From NCBI RefSeq assembly GCF_004319545.1, contig NZ_CP036313.1:1437501-1501500 (forward strand): 64,000 nt of DNA. Reading direction: 5' to 3'. Below the pieces are notes generated by a model. The model was not told the DNA's origin. It worked only from the letters and a program-made list of their open reading frames with translations, and did not search any database. Made by a program: the position numbers and the translations under genes. Each line of letters opens with the position of its first letter. The first letter of the stretch is position 1. This DNA comes from Desulfobacter hydrogenophilus. GTDB taxonomy: Bacteria > Desulfobacterota > Desulfobacteria > Desulfobacterales > Desulfobacteraceae. Shown one piece after another: positions 62,700 through 64,000 of this stretch.

Positions 62700-64000
62700 A
62701 TGACAAGTTCCCAAGCACCAAAAGAGATCTCCCGCCGCAAGTTCATGACAGTGGCAGGTGGCGCCGCAGGTCTGGCGGCAATGGCCGCCATGGGATTATC
62801 CCCGGACCGGGGAGAGTACAGTCCCAATATCTCTAAAGTTGATGTCAGCAAAATAACCTATAACGAAAACCAAGCGGATGTACTGATTATCGGCGGCGGA
62901 ATGGCAGGAGTGTTTGCAGCTGTCAAGGCCCATGATGCCGGTTCCCGGGTTTTGATGGTTTCCAAGGGCAGGCTCGGCTCATCCGGGATGACACCGTTTG
63001 CCAAGGGGATTTTCGCCTATGACCCGGCAACGGCCAAAATGAGCCTTGATCAGTTCGTCGAAACGGTTTCCCGCTCTGCCCTGGGTACGAACAATCCCGT
63101 GTACACCCGGCAAATGGCGGAGCACTCCCTTGCCCGTGTCAATGAACTCAAAGAATGGGGCTTTTTTAAATCACCTCTTTACAACAAGAGCTTTAATAAC
63201 CCCATCAAAGAAAGAAATATCCCTGTCAAAGAAAGAATCGTAATTACCCATCTCATCAAAGAAAAAGACCGAATTGCAGGTGCTGCAGGCTTCAGTCTGG
63301 ATGAAGAAAAGGTTCATTTTTTCAAAGCCAAAAGTGTGATCTTATGCACCGGGGCCGGCGGTTTCAAGCCCAATGGCTTTCCGATTTGTGATCTCACCCA
63401 CGACGGCAGTGTCATGGCCTATAATATTGGCGCCAAAGTGACCGGCAAGGAGTGGAACGACGGACATCCCGGAAAGGCAAAAAACGCTGCGGCCTGTTTT
63501 GACGGATGGGGGGATATGTTTGAACAAAAACCCGGCATAAATGGTGTGGAAGTCCGCCATGATTTGGGTGTGGATCTAAATTACAAAGCCTATATGTCCG
63601 GAAATCCAATTAAAATGGGCGGTCCCGGGCAAAAAGAAGGGAAGGCCGTAAAAGGTGGGCCGTATGTTCCCGAAGAATTCAAACAAAATGGCCCTCACCA
63701 GGGCGAACAGGGGCCCGGACCGGGTGGCACGCACAAGGAAGGTGGAGCACCTCCTGGAATGGCGGGAACACTCGTGGGCGGTTCTTCTGCAGGGATGGCT
63801 ATCCACAAATCAGAGGGGTTGGTCCCCATCAACGAGAAGTGTGAATCAAACATCCCAGGCTTATACGCTGCCGGTGATGCATTAGGTTCCCATATGGCTG
63901 GGGCAATTTATACCCAGATAGGATCCTCATTGGCCGGTTCTGCGGTACAAGGTGCTGTCGCTGGTAAATCTGCTTCTGAATATTGCCAGGGCGTTGAAAT
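62700..64000 (+). CDS. Tat-exported fumarate-reductase-type flavoprotein (partial, runs off the window)
   Basis: An FAD-binding_2 family flavoprotein, at least 433 residues, open to the window end. It begins with a twin-arginine signal (ISRRKFMTVAGG, then an Ala-rich hydrophobic stretch), followed by the FAD loop DVLIIGGGMAGVFAAVKAHD, SGMTPFAKG, ILCTGAGGF, THDGSVMAY and, near the end, LYAAGDALGSHMAGA. Substrate residues cannot be judged without the rest. The unusual Gly/Pro-rich region at about residues 310-350 replaces part of the usual capping domain. Downstream of ferredoxin and membrane haem genes; it probably acts outside the cytoplasmic membrane as a terminal reductase or dehydrogenase. 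Confidence 0.88.
   Translation, partial: MTSSQAPKEISRRKFMTVAGGAAGLAAMAAMGLSPDRGEYSPNISKVDVSKITYNENQADVLIIGGGMAGVFAAVKAHDAGSRVLMVSKGRLGSSGMTPFAKGIFAYDPATAKMSLDQFVETVSRSALGTNNPVYTRQMAEHSLARVNELKEWGFFKSPLYNKSFNNPIKERNIPVKERIVITHLIKEKDRIAGAAGFSLDEEKVHFFKAKSVILCTGAGGFKPNGFPICDLTHDGSVMAYNIGAKVTGKEWNDGHPGKAKNAAACFDGWGDMFEQKPGINGVEVRHDLGVDLNYKAYMSGNPIKMGGPGQKEGKAVKGGPYVPEEFKQNGPHQGEQGPGPGGTHKEGGAPPGMAGTLVGGSSAGMAIHKSEGLVPINEKCESNIPGLYAAGDALGSHMAGAIYTQIGSSLAGSAVQGAVAGKSASEYCQGVE

Overview
The window looks like a chromosomal segment of an acetate-oxidising sulfate reducer of the Desulfobacteraceae, most likely Desulfobacter or a close relative. This is inferred from gene content: a four-gene 2-oxoglutarate:ferredoxin oxidoreductase, a monomeric NADP isocitrate dehydrogenase and a pyruvate carboxylase (the oxidative TCA route that Desulfobacter uses), plus rubredoxin:oxygen oxidoreductase-type flavoprotein, YeeE/YedE sulfur-transport halves, a c-heme chemoreceptor and a Tat-exported flavoprotein. 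No rRNA, tRNA or CRISPR array was seen.

Layout. 1-12.4 kb: a cobalamin operon (cobU, cobS, cobC, cbiB, cbiR-like) interrupted between cobS and cobC by a complete-looking type I restriction-modification locus (hsdM, an AlbA/ATPase gene, hsdS, a REP-associated tyrosine transposase, hsdR). hsdR has lost its Walker A/DEAH segment through an in-frame deletion, hsdM and the transposase gene carry identical REP arms inside their reading frames, and a second copy of the hsdM 3' tail lies between the AlbA gene and hsdS. 12.6-19.4 kb: a BvgS-like hybrid kinase, an FprA flavodiiron protein and a glycosyltransferase. 19.7-22.4 kb: korDABC with a clear terminator. 22.5-30.6 kb: a minus-strand signalling block (c-heme chemoreceptor, 1,770-residue hybrid kinase, receiver-HPt protein). 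30.9-34.4 kb: pyruvate carboxylase. 35.2-40.9 kb: an rRNA methyltransferase-like protein, then a PEP/pyruvate-binding-domain protein with receiver-like domains paired with a receiver-HDOD protein. 41-49.4 kb: isocitrate dehydrogenase, a D-2-hydroxyacid dehydrogenase, a beta-alpha fused ADP-forming acyl-CoA synthetase, panB and a DUF2520 (PanG-type) gene. 49.5-56.6 kb: an M16 protease, a small winged-helix protein, rsmA, a degenerate HD-GYP protein and prs. 56.7-58.7 kb: a YeeE/YedE pair between two ~325-bp direct repeats. 59.2-64 kb: an IS630-type element with a probable -1 frameshift, then a MarR-controlled redox operon (ferredoxin, membrane haem protein, Tat flavoprotein) whose membrane gene is cut in its last transmembrane segment by an IS200-type element.

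The most striking items are the eroded restriction locus embedded and translationally coupled in the B12 operon, the in-frame REP arms next to their own transposase, the tandem TTAG-N4-CTAA operators with identical spacing at two promoters of the MarR/redox locus, and the PEP-binding/receiver plus HDOD pair. Several intergenic repeat families, one of them with two potential hairpins, link distant parts of the window.
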